Notes under the pieces: generated by a model
Database searches by the model: none
Seen by the model: the letters and a program-made list of their open reading frames with translations, nothing else
What the model was told of the DNA's origin: nothing
Translations under genes and position numbers: made by a program
Source: Gemmatimonadota bacterium
GTDB taxonomy: Bacteria > Gemmatimonadota > Gemmatimonadetes > Gemmatimonadales > Gemmatimonadaceae
DNA: 64,000 nucleotides
Direction of reading: 5' to 3'
Assembly (NCBI GenBank): GCA_016704465.1
Contig: JADJAD010000004.1
Span: 496,001 to 560,000 of the forward strand
In this document: positions 33,631 to 42,634 of the stretch, piece after piece
How positions within the stretch are numbered: the first letter of the stretch is position 1
Layout: each line of letters begins with the position of its first letter

Positions 33631-33724
33631 GCCGCGTGCGCACCGCCGCGTGCGCACCGCCGCGTGCGTACCGCCGCGTGCGTACCGCCGCGTGCGTACC
33701 GCCGCGTGCGTACCGCCGCGTGCG
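33631..33724. repeat. Tandem repeat, 14-bp unit, nearly 7 copies
   Basis: Six full units, two GCCGCGTGCGCACC followed by four GCCGCGTGCGTACC, plus a 10-base partial copy. It fills most of the 297-base gap (33474-33770) between the two-PDZ gene and the next minus-strand gene. Nothing else is recognisable in the gap. Confidence 0.95.
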
Positions 33725-33770
33725 CGACGGTCGGCGGGCGTCTGCCTAGTGAGGGGAAGCCTTTCGTGGC

Positions 33771-34190
33771 CTACCGCCGTCCGGCCATGCGGACCCCGAC
33801 GAACGGCGCGGCGACGAAGGCCAGCACGGCGAGCAGCACGAACCAGGTGGGGTGCGGAATGGCGCGGAAGTTCATGAGGCCTCCCACCAGGAAGAAGGCG
33901 GCGACGACTCCCGCATGGCGCAGCGGAAACGCGGGCGCCATGCGGGCCGTGAGCGCCGAGCCTAACGACGGCCCGGCCAGGTAGGCCACCAGGAGGGGGA
34001 GGAAGTGCACGGCGGGCATCGTCGATATCGCCTGTCGCACCGCCTCGGGGTTTGCGACGTCCAGCCCGGCCGGGGGCGGGACGAGCGCATGCCCCAGCGC
34101 CTCGACACCGAAGACCGCGATGCCGCCCACGAAGACGCCGGCGGCAACGGCGATGACGGAGCGAAGTGCGGCCGGGGTGCTTGAGGACAT
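33771..34190 (-). CDS. Small integral membrane protein, unknown
   Basis: A 139-residue protein with four predicted membrane segments (about residues 8-28, 60-80, 88-108 and 113-133). Short motifs such as FVGGIAVFGVEALGHALVPPPAG and PSLGSALTARMAP resemble an uncharacterised family of bacterial inner-membrane proteins, but I cannot name it. The ATG at 34190 is chosen because upstream in-frame sequence is His/Pro/Arg-rich and lacks a ribosome site. An octamer copy (33960-33967) gives Ser-Leu(TTA)-Gly. Confidence 0.75.
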   Translation of the reverse strand: MSSSTPAALRSVIAVAAGVFVGGIAVFGVEALGHALVPPPAGLDVANPEAVRQAISTMPAVHFLPLLVAYLAGPSLGSALTARMAPAFPLRHAGVVAAFFLVGGLMNFRAIPHPTWFVLLAVLAFVAAPFVGVRMAGRR

Positions 34191-34357
34191 GGCGACGGGG
34201 TTGGGGGCAGGGGTGTGCGGAGGATGCCGCGCGTGAACCGGCACGTCAAGCGCGAGGGACCGCGCCGGCGGGCGGACGCTCAGCGCGTCGTGGCGCACGT
34301 CGTGGCGCGCCTCCTGCGGCCACCAACGGCTGGTGCATCGGCTGGTGCATCGGCGTG

Positions 34358-35338
34358 CTACGGCAGCTCGCCCTGCAGGAGCCTAACGACTACCGCTGGA
34401 TCGATGTTGCCGCCCGACACGACGGCCACGACGGGTCCGTCCCCGATCCCGGCGTCGCCGAGCGTGAGCGCGGCCGCCACCGCGGCGGCCCCGGCCCCCT
34501 CGGCGAGCACCCGGCCACGGTGCAGCACGAGGCGCCACGCCTCGGCCACCTGCGCCAGCGAGACGACGCGCGACCCATCGAGCAGCGTGGAGGCGAGCGG
34601 CCACATCTCGGCGAGCACGGTGCGCCCGCCAATGCCGTCGACGAAGCTGGGTGCGTACGGCGTCGGCACCGGACCGCCAGCCGCAAGCGCCGGGGCGAGT
34701 GGCGCCGCCGTGGACACCTCGGCGGCGAACACCTTCACGTGCGGCGCCAGTTGTCGGACTGCCGAGGCGATGCCGCAACTCAAGCCGCCGCCGCCGTAGG
34801 GAACCACGATCGCCGCGACATCGGGGACGTCCTCGAGGATCTCCAGTGCCACCGTCGCGTTGCCCGCCATCACGTCGGCATCGGACACGGGGTGGATGAA
34901 TCGACCGCCCATCGTCTCGTCGCCGCGGTCCACCAATACCTGCCACCACGCGTCGAACGGGCGCCGCACGATGCGCCCACCGAGTCGTTCGACCGCGTCG
35001 GTCTTCGCGCGCGGGGCGTGCTCCGGGACCACGACCGTACAGGCGACCTGCATCTCCCGCGCACACCAGGCCACGCCCTGCGCCATGTTCCCGGCGCTGG
35101 CGGTCCACACACCGTCGGCGAGCGCCGTGGGAGACATGGCCCGCATCGCGTTCCCTGCTCCGCGCAGCTTGAACGACCCGATCGGCTGCAGGTTCTCCAG
35201 CTTGAGCCGAATGTCCGGCGTGGCGCGGTCGTGCGACAGCGCGACGACGGGGGTACGCACGATCGTGCCGTGCAGGCGCGTGCGTGCCGCCAGGATGGCG
35301 TCGATGGGGATGATCGCGGGGAGGGGGGAATGGTCCAT
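34358..35338 (-). CDS. Fold-type II PLP enzyme, threonine dehydratase-like
   Basis: Pyridoxal-phosphate enzyme of the threonine/serine dehydratase family, 326 residues. Seen are the PLP lysine in IGSFKLRGAGNA, the substrate loop TASAGNMAQGVAW, the phosphate-binding glycine loop PYGGGGLSCGI and a late VVSGGNID. There is no C-terminal ACT regulatory domain. Its ATG shares one base with the stop (TGATG) of the upstream ornithine cyclodeaminase-like gene. That pair also occurs as EutB/EutC in ectoine degradation, so a role in breakdown of a hydroxylated or cyclic amino acid is possible; no other ectoine gene is present. Confidence 0.88.
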   Translation of the reverse strand: MDHSPLPAIIPIDAILAARTRLHGTIVRTPVVALSHDRATPDIRLKLENLQPIGSFKLRGAGNAMRAMSPTALADGVWTASAGNMAQGVAWCAREMQVACTVVVPEHAPRAKTDAVERLGGRIVRRPFDAWWQVLVDRGDETMGGRFIHPVSDADVMAGNATVALEILEDVPDVAAIVVPYGGGGLSCGIASAVRQLAPHVKVFAAEVSTAAPLAPALAAGGPVPTPYAPSFVDGIGGRTVLAEMWPLASTLLDGSRVVSLAQVAEAWRLVLHRGRVLAEGAGAAAVAAALTLGDAGIGDGPVVAVVSGGNIDPAVVVRLLQGELP

Positions 35339-36345
35339 CACGTCGCCGGACGCAACCCACCCAGCTCGAGCCAGGTACCAGCGCCGGTCGCCAACGCCTG
35401 CTGATAGATGAAGCGGGCGCTCGCAACGTCCTCGACGGCCAGCCCTAACGACTTGAAGATCGTGCGCTCCCGGTCGTCCGACCGTCCGGCGACCGAACAG
35501 AGCACCAGCTCGCCCAGTTCACCAACGATGTGCGAGTTGTCGATGGCTTCTTCGGCGCGCGGGATGAGGAAGTCCCCCGCCTCGTGCATCGCCGACTCCC
35601 GGCGGTCCACGTAGAGGCGCGCCTGCACCACGGCCTCGGTGTCCAGCTCGCGCGCCGACGCGATCGAGGCGCCCACCGCGTTGATGTGGGCGCCGGGGGC
35701 GACCCATCGACCGTGCAGGACGGGATCGCGCGACGCGGTCACGGTGCAGATGACCTGCGCATCTCGCACCGCCTCCTCGGCGCTGTCGCAGGGGACGATG
35801 TCGATGCCGAAGCGGGTGCGTCCCCATGCCGCCAGCTGGTCGCGTCGTGCCTCGCCGCGGCTCCAGATGCGTAGCTCGCGGATGGGGCGCACGGCCATCA
35901 TTGCCTCGAGGTGCGTCATGGCCTGCACGCCGGCGCCGAGGATGGCGAGCCGCGAGGCGTTCGGCACGGCCAGCAGCCGAGTGGCGAGACCGGACACAGC
36001 GGCGGTGCGAATGGCTGTGACTGAGCTGGCGTCGATGATCGCCAGCAGCCGGCCGTGGGTGTCGTCGAAGTAGAGGATGACTCCCATGTGCGACTCGTAC
36101 GGCGTGGCGTCATTCCCGGGAAAGACGGCGATCACCTTCGCGCCGATCGCGCTGCCGAGGATGGCGGGCATGACGGCAAAGGCATCACGACCCGAGTGCA
36201 GGCGCAAGACCTGCCGCAGCGGGAGCAAGGCGTCACCACGAGCGGTCGCGGCCAGCGCGTCGGCCATGACGTCGATGCAGGCCGGCATGGGGAGCAGCTG
36301 CTCGACGTCGGCGTGCGGGACGATGAGGGTGCGGGCATCGGTCAT
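35338..36345 (-). CDS. Ornithine cyclodeaminase/mu-crystallin family protein
   Basis: NAD(P)-dependent Rossmann-fold enzyme of the ornithine cyclodeaminase/mu-crystallin/EutC group, 335 residues. The substrate half contains RQVLRLHSGRDAFAVMPAIL and GAKVIAVFPGN; the nucleotide-binding half starts at RLAILGAGVQAMTHLEAM and contains GAHINAVGAS and the late GELGELVLCSVAGR. Typical reactions are ornithine to proline, or reduction of cyclic imino acids. It is cotranscribed with the dehydratase-like gene downstream (one-base overlap). A variant octamer (TTAGGG) supplies TTA at 35446-35448. Its upstream region holds a 12-bp tandem array. Confidence 0.9.
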   Translation of the reverse strand: MTDARTLIVPHADVEQLLPMPACIDVMADALAATARGDALLPLRQVLRLHSGRDAFAVMPAILGSAIGAKVIAVFPGNDATPYESHMGVILYFDDTHGRLLAIIDASSVTAIRTAAVSGLATRLLAVPNASRLAILGAGVQAMTHLEAMMAVRPIRELRIWSRGEARRDQLAAWGRTRFGIDIVPCDSAEEAVRDAQVICTVTASRDPVLHGRWVAPGAHINAVGASIASARELDTEAVVQARLYVDRRESAMHEAGDFLIPRAEEAIDNSHIVGELGELVLCSVAGRSDDRERTIFKSLGLAVEDVASARFIYQQALATGAGTWLELGGLRPAT

Positions 36346-36396
36346 GCGCGCATAGTGTCGCGGCTGCGGCCACGGCGTAAGGGCAGGTCGCAACTA

Positions 36397-36456
36397 CACG
36401 CGCTGGCTCACGCGCTGGCTCACGCGTTGGCACACGCGTTGGCTCACGCGCTTGCA
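36397..36456. repeat. Tandem repeat, 5 x 12 bp
   Basis: Two copies of CACGCGCTGGCT followed by CACGCGTTGGCA, CACGCGTTGGCT and CACGCGCTTGCA, then a degenerate tail. It lies in the 202-base divergent gap between the cyclodeaminase-like and cupredoxin genes. Confidence 0.9.
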
Positions 36457-36547
36457 CACGCAAGCCAACGGGTGCATACTCGAGGCCGCCGTTCCCCAAG
36501 TTCCCGCACTCCGGGGCCGTGCCCCTCCCCCCTCAGGAGAACGCCGC

Positions 36548-37405
36548 ATGCGATTCCCCCTCGCGCTCCTTGCCTCGCTGAGTACCCTTGCCGCCTGCGG
36601 CGGCCAGGCCGAGTCCGACCCCGCCGCCGGCGAGAGCGCCAGCGCGGCCGCGGCACCACCCGTGGTCACCATCATCGCGCGCGACTTCGCGTACGAGGCC
36701 CCGGATACGATCGCCGGCGGGCTCGTGACGCTGCGCCTGGTCAACGAAGGACCGGACCTGCATCACGTCCAGCTGGTGCGCTTCGACGACGGCAAGACGT
36801 ACGCCGACTTCGGGACAGCGATGCAGTCGATGCAGCCGGGCGCGCCCCCCCCGGCATGGATTCACGACGTCGCCGGCCCCAATTCTCCCGTGCCGGGTGG
36901 CCAGCAGGAGCTGACGCAGGAGTTGCTGCCCGGGAACTACGCCATCGTCTGTTTCATCGACACGCCGGACCATGTTCCGCATGTGGCGAAGGGGATGGTG
37001 CGCCCGCTCACGGTAGTCGCGGCCAGCGGCCCCGTGCCTGCGGCGCCGGCCACGGACGTCACGATCACGATGTCGGACTACGACTGGACGATCACGCCGG
37101 CGCTCACGAGCGGCAAGCATGTGATCAAGCTCTTGAACACTGCGGCGCAGTCGCATGAGATGTTCATTGCGCGCCTCGACTCCGGCAAGACGGCGGCCGA
37201 CCTGATGCAGTGGGCCGAGACGTACAAGGGCCCGCCTCCCGGCACGCCGATCGGCGGCATCTCCGGGATGCCGCAGGGGGCGACCGCCTACCTTCCGGTG
37301 GACCTCAGCCCCGGGGAATACGTGCTGCTCTGCTTCCTCCCGGATGCAGGCGACGGGAAGCCACACGTCGCCCACGGGATGGTGAAGACCGTCACGATCA
37401 GCTGA
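36548..37405 (+). CDS. Lipoprotein with two cupredoxin-like domains
   Basis: A 285-residue lipid-anchored envelope protein. An AGGAG ribosome site lies 10 bases before the ATG. The lipobox is STLAAC (Cys17). Two similar domains follow (about 38-158 and 168-285). Each keeps an early His (H73, H203), a Cys in a CF motif (C135, C262), a His (H145, H273) and a Met (M150, M278), as in PHVAKGM and PHVAHGM. This His-Cys-His-Met order is that of type 1 copper sites, though the Cys-His spacing (9-10) is longer than in azurin or plastocyanin. An electron-transfer or copper-handling role is inferred. A strong bidirectional terminator follows. Confidence 0.82.
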   Translation: MRFPLALLASLSTLAACGGQAESDPAAGESASAAAAPPVVTIIARDFAYEAPDTIAGGLVTLRLVNEGPDLHHVQLVRFDDGKTYADFGTAMQSMQPGAPPPAWIHDVAGPNSPVPGGQQELTQELLPGNYAIVCFIDTPDHVPHVAKGMVRPLTVVAASGPVPAAPATDVTITMSDYDWTITPALTSGKHVIKLLNTAAQSHEMFIARLDSGKTAADLMQWAETYKGPPPGTPIGGISGMPQGATAYLPVDLSPGEYVLLCFLPDAGDGKPHVAHGMVKTVTIS

Positions 37406-37456
37406 CCGCGCCGCCAGCGGCCAGCTGGCGACCGCGCGACCGATGTCGCACGAAGA

Positions 37457-37492
37457 CACGAGGGGTCCCGGCGCACGCCGGGACCCCTCGTG
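37457..37492. terminator. Bidirectional intrinsic terminator
   Basis: Perfect 16-bp stem CACGAGGGGTCCCGGC and its complement with a 4-base loop, between the convergent cupredoxin and leuS genes. Confidence 0.9.
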
Positions 37493-37510
37493 CATGCACC
37501 CTCGGTGCTC

Positions 37511-39955
37511 TCAGACCACGAGGTTCAGCAACCGCCCCGGGACGAAGATGACCTTCCGGGTCGGCCCCGTGAGGTGCTTGGCGATGCCCGGTTCGGCCAG
37601 GGCGAGCGCGAGCGCTTCCTCCTGCGGGATCTCGCGTGCCACGGTGAGCGTGCCGCGCAGCTTGCCATTCACTTGCACCGCCAGCTGCACCGACTCGTCG
37701 CGCGCCAGCTCGGCGTCGAACGCGGGCCACCCGCTGTCGAAGACGCTGGCCTCGTGCCCGAACCGCTCCCACAGTTCCTCGGCGATGTGCGGCGCGAACG
37801 CCGCCACCAGCTGCACGACGGGCTCCACCTCGGACCGATGCGGAGTGCGTTCCCCCTTGCGGAGCACATTCATGTATTCCATCATCGCTGCAATCGCCGT
37901 GTTGTACGACAGGCGCGGGATGTCGTGCGAGACCTTCGCGATGGTCTGGTGCAGCTTGCGCAGCACGGCGGGGTCGGGCTCCCCATCGGTGGACGCCAGT
38001 TCGGCCGCCAGCCACAACCGCTCCAGGAAGCGCCGCACACCGCTGATGCCGGCGTCGCGGAAGTCGCCGCCCTCCTCGTACGGCCCGAGGAACATGAGGT
38101 ACGTGCGGAACGCATCGGCCCCCCACTGGTCGATGAAGGCATCGGGATTCACCACGTTGCCCTTGCTCTTCGACATCTTCGCCCCCTCGCGAATGATGAG
38201 CCCGTGCGCGCGGAATCGCGTGAACGGCTCCTCGAAGGCGAGGTGCCCCATGTCGTGCAGCACCATCGTGATGAAGCGCGAGTACAGCAGGTGCAACACC
38301 GCGTGCTCGTTTCCCCCGATATATGAGTTGACCGGGAGCCACTTCTTCGTGATGGAGGAATCGAACGGCACGCGGTCGTCGCCGACGCTCGGGTAGCGCA
38401 GGAAGTACCAGGCGCTGTCGAGGAAGGTGTCCGACACGTCGGTCTCGCGGCGTCCCGCACCGCCGCACGCTGGGCAGGCGACGTGAAACCACTCGGCATG
38501 ACGCGCCAGCGGCGACACGCCCGAGTCGTCCGGGCGGAAATCGGGGATGTCGGGGAGCACGACCGGGAGGTCGCGTTCCGGCACCGGCTGCGGACCGCAC
38601 GCGTCGCAGTAGATGACCGGAATCGGCGGCCCCCAGTAGCGCTGTCGCGAGATGCACCAGTCGTGCAACCGGTAGTTGGTCACCGCCGTGGCGGCTCCCT
38701 GACCGGCGAGCCACGTGGTCACCGCCTGCTTCGCCTCGGCGACCGCCAGTCCGTCGAACTGCCGCGAATTGACCAGGTGACCGCCCGCGTCCTCCGTGAA
38801 GGCCGCCGCAAGCAAGGTGTCCACCCCCTCGTCCGGGGCGGCGACCACGCGCACGATGGGGAGCCCGAAGACCGTGGCGAAGTCGAAATCGCGCTCGTCG
38901 TGGCCCGGGACCGCCATGATCGCCCCCGTGCCGTATTCCATCAGGACGTAGTCGGCGATCCAGATGGGGATCTCGTCGCCGGTGGCCGGGTTGATCGCGC
39001 GCGCGCCGGTGAGCACGCCGGATTTCTCCCGCGTTGACTTGCGCGAGACCAGGTCCTGCTTGGTCGCCCGGTCGCGATAGGCCGACACATCGGCGCGCTG
39101 CGCGTCGGTCGTGAGCGCGTCGACGAGCGGATGCTCCGGGGCGAGCACGAGGTAGGTCGCCCCGAAGATCGTGTCCGGCCGCGTGGTGAAGACGGTGATC
39201 TCCTCTCCCGAGGTCACGCGAAACACGACCCGCGCCCCCTCGCTGCGTCCGATCCAGTTGCGCTGCGCCGTGCGGGTGGTGTCGGACCAGTCGAGGGTGT
39301 CCAGGTTGTCCAGCAGGCGCCCGGCGTAGTCACTGATGCGGAAGAACCACTGCTCGAGCAGGCGCTGTTCGACCAGGGTCCCGCAGCGCTCACACGCGCC
39401 GGCAATGACCTGCTCGTTGGCCAGCACCGTCTTGCAGCTGGGGCACCAGTTCACCGCCGCCTTCTTCTTGTACGCGAGCCCGCGCTGGTACAGCTGCAGG
39501 AAGACCCACTGGGTCCACTTGTAGTAGTCGGGCGCGGTGGTGTCGAGCGACTTGCTCCAGTCGACCATCAAGCCCGCGCGCTCGAGCTGCCGGCGGAAGT
39601 TGGCGATGTTCTTCGGGATGAGGCGCATCGGGTGCTCCCCGACCTTCAGGGCATAGTTCTCGGAATGGATGCCGAAGGCGTCGTAGCCCAGGGGCTCGAA
39701 CACCGTGTGTCCCTGCTGCCGTTGGAATCGTCCATAGATGTCGTTCCCTGTGAAGGCAAAGAGGTTGCCCACATGCAGCCCTTCGGCCGACGGATAGGGG
39801 AACATCATCAGGGCGTAGAACGGACGCTCGCCTCCGGCGATGTCGACCTTGTTGGTACCGCGTGTTTGCCAACGCTCCCGCCACTTGGATTCGATGGCAG
39901 CGGGATCGTAGCCGTCGGAGTCGCCGGCGGGGGCTGGGATGTACGAGGATGTCAT
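37511..39955 (-). CDS. leuS: Leucyl-tRNA synthetase
   Basis: Class I aminoacyl-tRNA synthetase charging tRNA-Leu. The ATG at 39955 gives 814 residues, normal for the bacterial enzyme. Visible are the HIGH-type motif PYPSAEGLHVGN, the zinc-site cysteines CPSC/CERC in the ZN1 region, the editing domain (TTRPDTIFGATYLVLAPEHPL and GTGAIMAVPGHDERD), a second zinc-type CPAC motif, and KMSKS in EGAKMSKSKGNVV. The anticodon-binding and C-terminal domains are complete. It is presumably essential. The first in-frame codon at 39973 would add only six residues. Confidence 0.98.
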   Translation of the reverse strand: MTSSYIPAPAGDSDGYDPAAIESKWRERWQTRGTNKVDIAGGERPFYALMMFPYPSAEGLHVGNLFAFTGNDIYGRFQRQQGHTVFEPLGYDAFGIHSENYALKVGEHPMRLIPKNIANFRRQLERAGLMVDWSKSLDTTAPDYYKWTQWVFLQLYQRGLAYKKKAAVNWCPSCKTVLANEQVIAGACERCGTLVEQRLLEQWFFRISDYAGRLLDNLDTLDWSDTTRTAQRNWIGRSEGARVVFRVTSGEEITVFTTRPDTIFGATYLVLAPEHPLVDALTTDAQRADVSAYRDRATKQDLVSRKSTREKSGVLTGARAINPATGDEIPIWIADYVLMEYGTGAIMAVPGHDERDFDFATVFGLPIVRVVAAPDEGVDTLLAAAFTEDAGGHLVNSRQFDGLAVAEAKQAVTTWLAGQGAATAVTNYRLHDWCISRQRYWGPPIPVIYCDACGPQPVPERDLPVVLPDIPDFRPDDSGVSPLARHAEWFHVACPACGGAGRRETDVSDTFLDSAWYFLRYPSVGDDRVPFDSSITKKWLPVNSYIGGNEHAVLHLLYSRFITMVLHDMGHLAFEEPFTRFRAHGLIIREGAKMSKSKGNVVNPDAFIDQWGADAFRTYLMFLGPYEEGGDFRDAGISGVRRFLERLWLAAELASTDGEPDPAVLRKLHQTIAKVSHDIPRLSYNTAIAAMMEYMNVLRKGERTPHRSEVEPVVQLVAAFAPHIAEELWERFGHEASVFDSGWPAFDAELARDESVQLAVQVNGKLRGTLTVAREIPQEEALALALAEPGIAKHLTGPTRKVIFVPGRLLNLVV

Positions 39956-40015
39956 GGTAAGCCGTTGGCACATGGTGCGTTACACACCACGTTGGCCGAG
40001 CGCAATGGAGATGGA

Positions 40016-41482
40016 GTGAAGGAATCTAGCGGCACTCAGCAGGGGGACAAAGGCGCGACCCCGCGCGCGCGGATCGACGTCGCCAGCGCGGCCTTTACGG
40101 CCGGACTCGCTGGCGCGGTGGTGCTCGTCACCTCGGCGTGGCTGCTGCGACGCGAGCTCGCCGGCGCCGGAACGCTGACGCTGCTCGCCGTGGCGGGTGC
40201 AGTGCTCGGCGGGGCCGTGCTGCTCTGTGCCGTCGCCGTGGCGTCCCTCGCCTCGCCGGGGCGCGGCGAGGGACGGCACGGCATGATCGACGCGCTCGAC
40301 GCGGCGGCCCGCGGGGACTTCACCCGTGCGATTCCTCGAGACCTCCCAGCTCCCCTGGCCCCGATTGCGCACGCCCTGCGACAGGCCATGGAGTCGGTGC
40401 GCGCGCTGCTGCTCGCGCTGCGCGATCAACTGCGCGAGGTCACGGCGCGGGCCGCGGACCTCGGGACACAGGCGGCAACCCTGCCCGGCACGGCCCAGCG
40501 CACTGCGGAGCAGCTGTCGCTGGCGAGCCATCGCCTCTCGGCGCTGGGAGAGGGCGCGCGTGCCGCGCACGTCGATGCCGCGCAGGCCCGCGACGCCGTG
40601 CACGCGCTCATGCGCGCGCAGCGAGAGGCGAGCGAGCGCGGCGGTCGCATGGTCAGCGCCGTGCGCGCCTCGGCGAGCGACCTGGCCGACGGCGCCGCGC
40701 GGGCGCAGGGGGTCGCGGCGGCCCTGCAGGTGACGTTCGGCGCCCTGGCGTCGCTGTCGCGATCGGCCGATGAGATTCGCGAGTTCGCCGCCCTGGTGCG
40801 CAAGATGGCGCGCCAGTCGAAGCTGTTGGCGCTCAACGCCGCCATGGAGGCCGCGCGCGCCGGTGAACAGGGGAGCGGCTTCGCCGTGGTGGCGGGCGAG
40901 GTCCGCCGTCTGGCCAAGAGCTCGACCGAAGCCGCCGATCGCACGGAGGCCCTGGTCGCCGACGTGATGTCGCGCGCCGAACGATCGCGACTCGGCACGC
41001 TGGAGGGCATCACCGTGTTGGAGACGACTCATGGTCGGCTCGCGCGCGTGATCGCCGCGCTGCGCGAGACCGAACGGGAATGGCAGGTCACCGCGTCGGC
41101 GAGTGCAGTGGCGGCGGTATCCGGAAGCGTGCCGGGGAGCATCGAGGTCGAGTACGACAACGCCTCTGCCGCAGTGCCGCTGGCCGAGGGGCTCGCCGAG
41201 CAGCTGGCCGTGCTCGTGAAGGAGACCGAGGCAACGGGGGGCCTGGTGCGCGAGACGCACCTGTCGGCCGGGGCGCACCTCGCCCGGACGCAGGACGTCG
41301 CGGCGCTGGCGGCGACCCTGGCGCGGACGTCGCAGAAGGCGGCGACGGCGCTGGATTCATCACGCCTGGACGCGCCCGACGTGGGGTCACCTCGCGCGGG
41401 AGCGCTCGACGAGGCGGCGGCGGCTGGTGACGACGCCGGTACGGGGCGGGCGATGGCAACGGATCGGCTCCTCACCGCCTGA
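40016..41482 (+). CDS. Methyl-accepting chemotaxis-like signalling protein
   Basis: A 488-residue protein with two N-terminal membrane segments (about 18-42 and 48-72), almost no periplasmic loop, a HAMP-like linker and a long coiled coil. The hairpin tip of chemoreceptors is well conserved (FAALVRKMARQSKLLALNAAMEAARAGEQGSGFAVVAGEVRRLAKSS split over residues 250-300), where CheA and CheW would bind. The sensing part is therefore membrane-embedded or cytosolic. Start GTG at 40016 has GGAG 5 bases upstream; the frame is open further up only as antisense of leuS. No che genes are nearby, and the Ala/Arg richness differs from typical receptors. Confidence 0.85.
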   Translation: MKESSGTQQGDKGATPRARIDVASAAFTAGLAGAVVLVTSAWLLRRELAGAGTLTLLAVAGAVLGGAVLLCAVAVASLASPGRGEGRHGMIDALDAAARGDFTRAIPRDLPAPLAPIAHALRQAMESVRALLLALRDQLREVTARAADLGTQAATLPGTAQRTAEQLSLASHRLSALGEGARAAHVDAAQARDAVHALMRAQREASERGGRMVSAVRASASDLADGAARAQGVAAALQVTFGALASLSRSADEIREFAALVRKMARQSKLLALNAAMEAARAGEQGSGFAVVAGEVRRLAKSSTEAADRTEALVADVMSRAERSRLGTLEGITVLETTHGRLARVIAALRETEREWQVTASASAVAAVSGSVPGSIEVEYDNASAAVPLAEGLAEQLAVLVKETEATGGLVRETHLSAGAHLARTQDVAALAATLARTSQKAATALDSSRLDAPDVGSPRAGALDEAAAAGDDAGTGRAMATDRLLTA

Positions 41483-41557
41483 TCGTCGGCAACAAGGCAG
41501 GTGGCAGAGTGCCCGGGTCATGACGGGAGGGCGATCGTACCGGATGCCCCGCTTCAA

Positions 41558-42634
41558 TCAGCGCTCTGCAGGGGCGGCCACAGGGCGCTGCGAGCCGGGG
41601 TAGAGGAAGGCGCACGGCTCGACCCGTGCCCCCTTCTCGTCGCACACCGCGAAGTCGCTCCCCTCGTACGCCGACGCGCCGGCGTATCGCCCGTCCTTGG
41701 TCATCGCGTAGAAGTTGAGGTCGAAGTACGGACGGCCCTTCGGGTCCAGCAGGCGCGATTCGGTCATGGCGATCACCCGTTCGATCACCGTGAGCAGCGC
41801 CTGCTCGGGCGACATGCCGTTCCGCATGAACTCCACGGCGAGAAAGGCACCGCACACCTTGATGTTGGCCTCGCCGCGCCCGGTGGAGCCGGCGGCACCC
41901 ACGGTGTTGTCACAGTACTGCCCCGCCCCAATGATCGGCGAGTCGCCCACGCGCCCGGGGACCTTCCACGCCATCCCGCTGGTGGTGGTGCAGGACGACA
42001 CGTCGCCGGCCGCATTGACGGCGTTCATGTTGATCGTCCCGGTGGTGAACTTGATGCGCACGTCGTCGTCGTGGTCGAGCCATGCGTCGCGGCGGTTGAG
42101 CCGCGCCTTCCAGCGCAGCCAGTCCTGGCGCGTTTTTTCCGTCAGGAGGTCCTGGGTCTTGAACCCCATGTTGATCGCGAAGCGCCGCGCGTCGGCGCCG
42201 ACGAGCATGATGTGGTCGGTGTAGTCCATCACCGCCTTGGCCACGAGCGATGGCGTGGCGATGTCCTCGAGGCACCCCACGGCGCCGGCGCGCCTGGTGG
42301 GCCCGTGCATCACCGACGCATCCAGCTGCACCACGCCTTCTTCGTTAGGCAGGCCGCCCAGCCCGACGGACTGGTCGTCGGGATCGAGCTCCACGAGGTT
42401 GACCCCGGCGATGATCGCGTCGAGGGTGTCGGCCCCCGCGACGATCTGGTCGTAGGCCAGCTTCACGCCGCGCAGTCCGTTGGTCGACGCGATCACCAGG
42501 GGGCGGGAGGCGGGGCGTGCGGACCGGAGACCCGCGGCCGGCGACGGGAGGGCGACGGCCGGCGAGGCCCCCGCGGCGATGGCGGCAGCCGTGGAGGCGC
42601 CGGTGGCGATGAAGTCGCGACGTGAGACGGACAT
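41558..42634 (-). CDS. Tat-exported N4-glycosylasparaginase-type hydrolase
   Basis: Ntn-hydrolase of the glycosylasparaginase/isoaspartyl-peptidase family, 358 residues. A Tat signal is present (SRRDFIATG). The alpha part contains NGLRG and DPDDQSVGLGGLPNEEGVVQLDA; the autocleavage site is TTG|T200INMNAV, and the beta part has CTTTSGMAWKVPGRVGDSPIIGAG as in bacterial glycosylasparaginases. The residue before the nucleophile is Gly, as in plant-type asparaginases, rather than the Asp of classical glycosylasparaginases. It may trim Asn-linked sugars or beta-aspartyl peptides outside the cytoplasm. The next minus-strand gene upstream is also Tat-exported. Confidence 0.9.
   Translation of the reverse strand: MSVSRRDFIATGASTAAAIAAGASPAVALPSPAAGLRSARPASRPLVIASTNGLRGVKLAYDQIVAGADTLDAIIAGVNLVELDPDDQSVGLGGLPNEEGVVQLDASVMHGPTRRAGAVGCLEDIATPSLVAKAVMDYTDHIMLVGADARRFAINMGFKTQDLLTEKTRQDWLRWKARLNRRDAWLDHDDDVRIKFTTGTINMNAVNAAGDVSSCTTTSGMAWKVPGRVGDSPIIGAGQYCDNTVGAAGSTGRGEANIKVCGAFLAVEFMRNGMSPEQALLTVIERVIAMTESRLLDPKGRPYFDLNFYAMTKDGRYAGASAYEGSDFAVCDEKGARVEPCAFLYPGSQRPVAAPAER

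Noticed and set aside
33631..33724. CRISPR array
   Set aside because: Units of 14 bp are directly joined with no spacers and no cas genes are present; the same holds for the arrays at 13201 and 45748.
39131..40015. Upstream extension of the chemoreceptor-like gene
   Set aside because: This part is antisense to leuS; the GTG at 40016 with GGAG upstream is a sufficient start.
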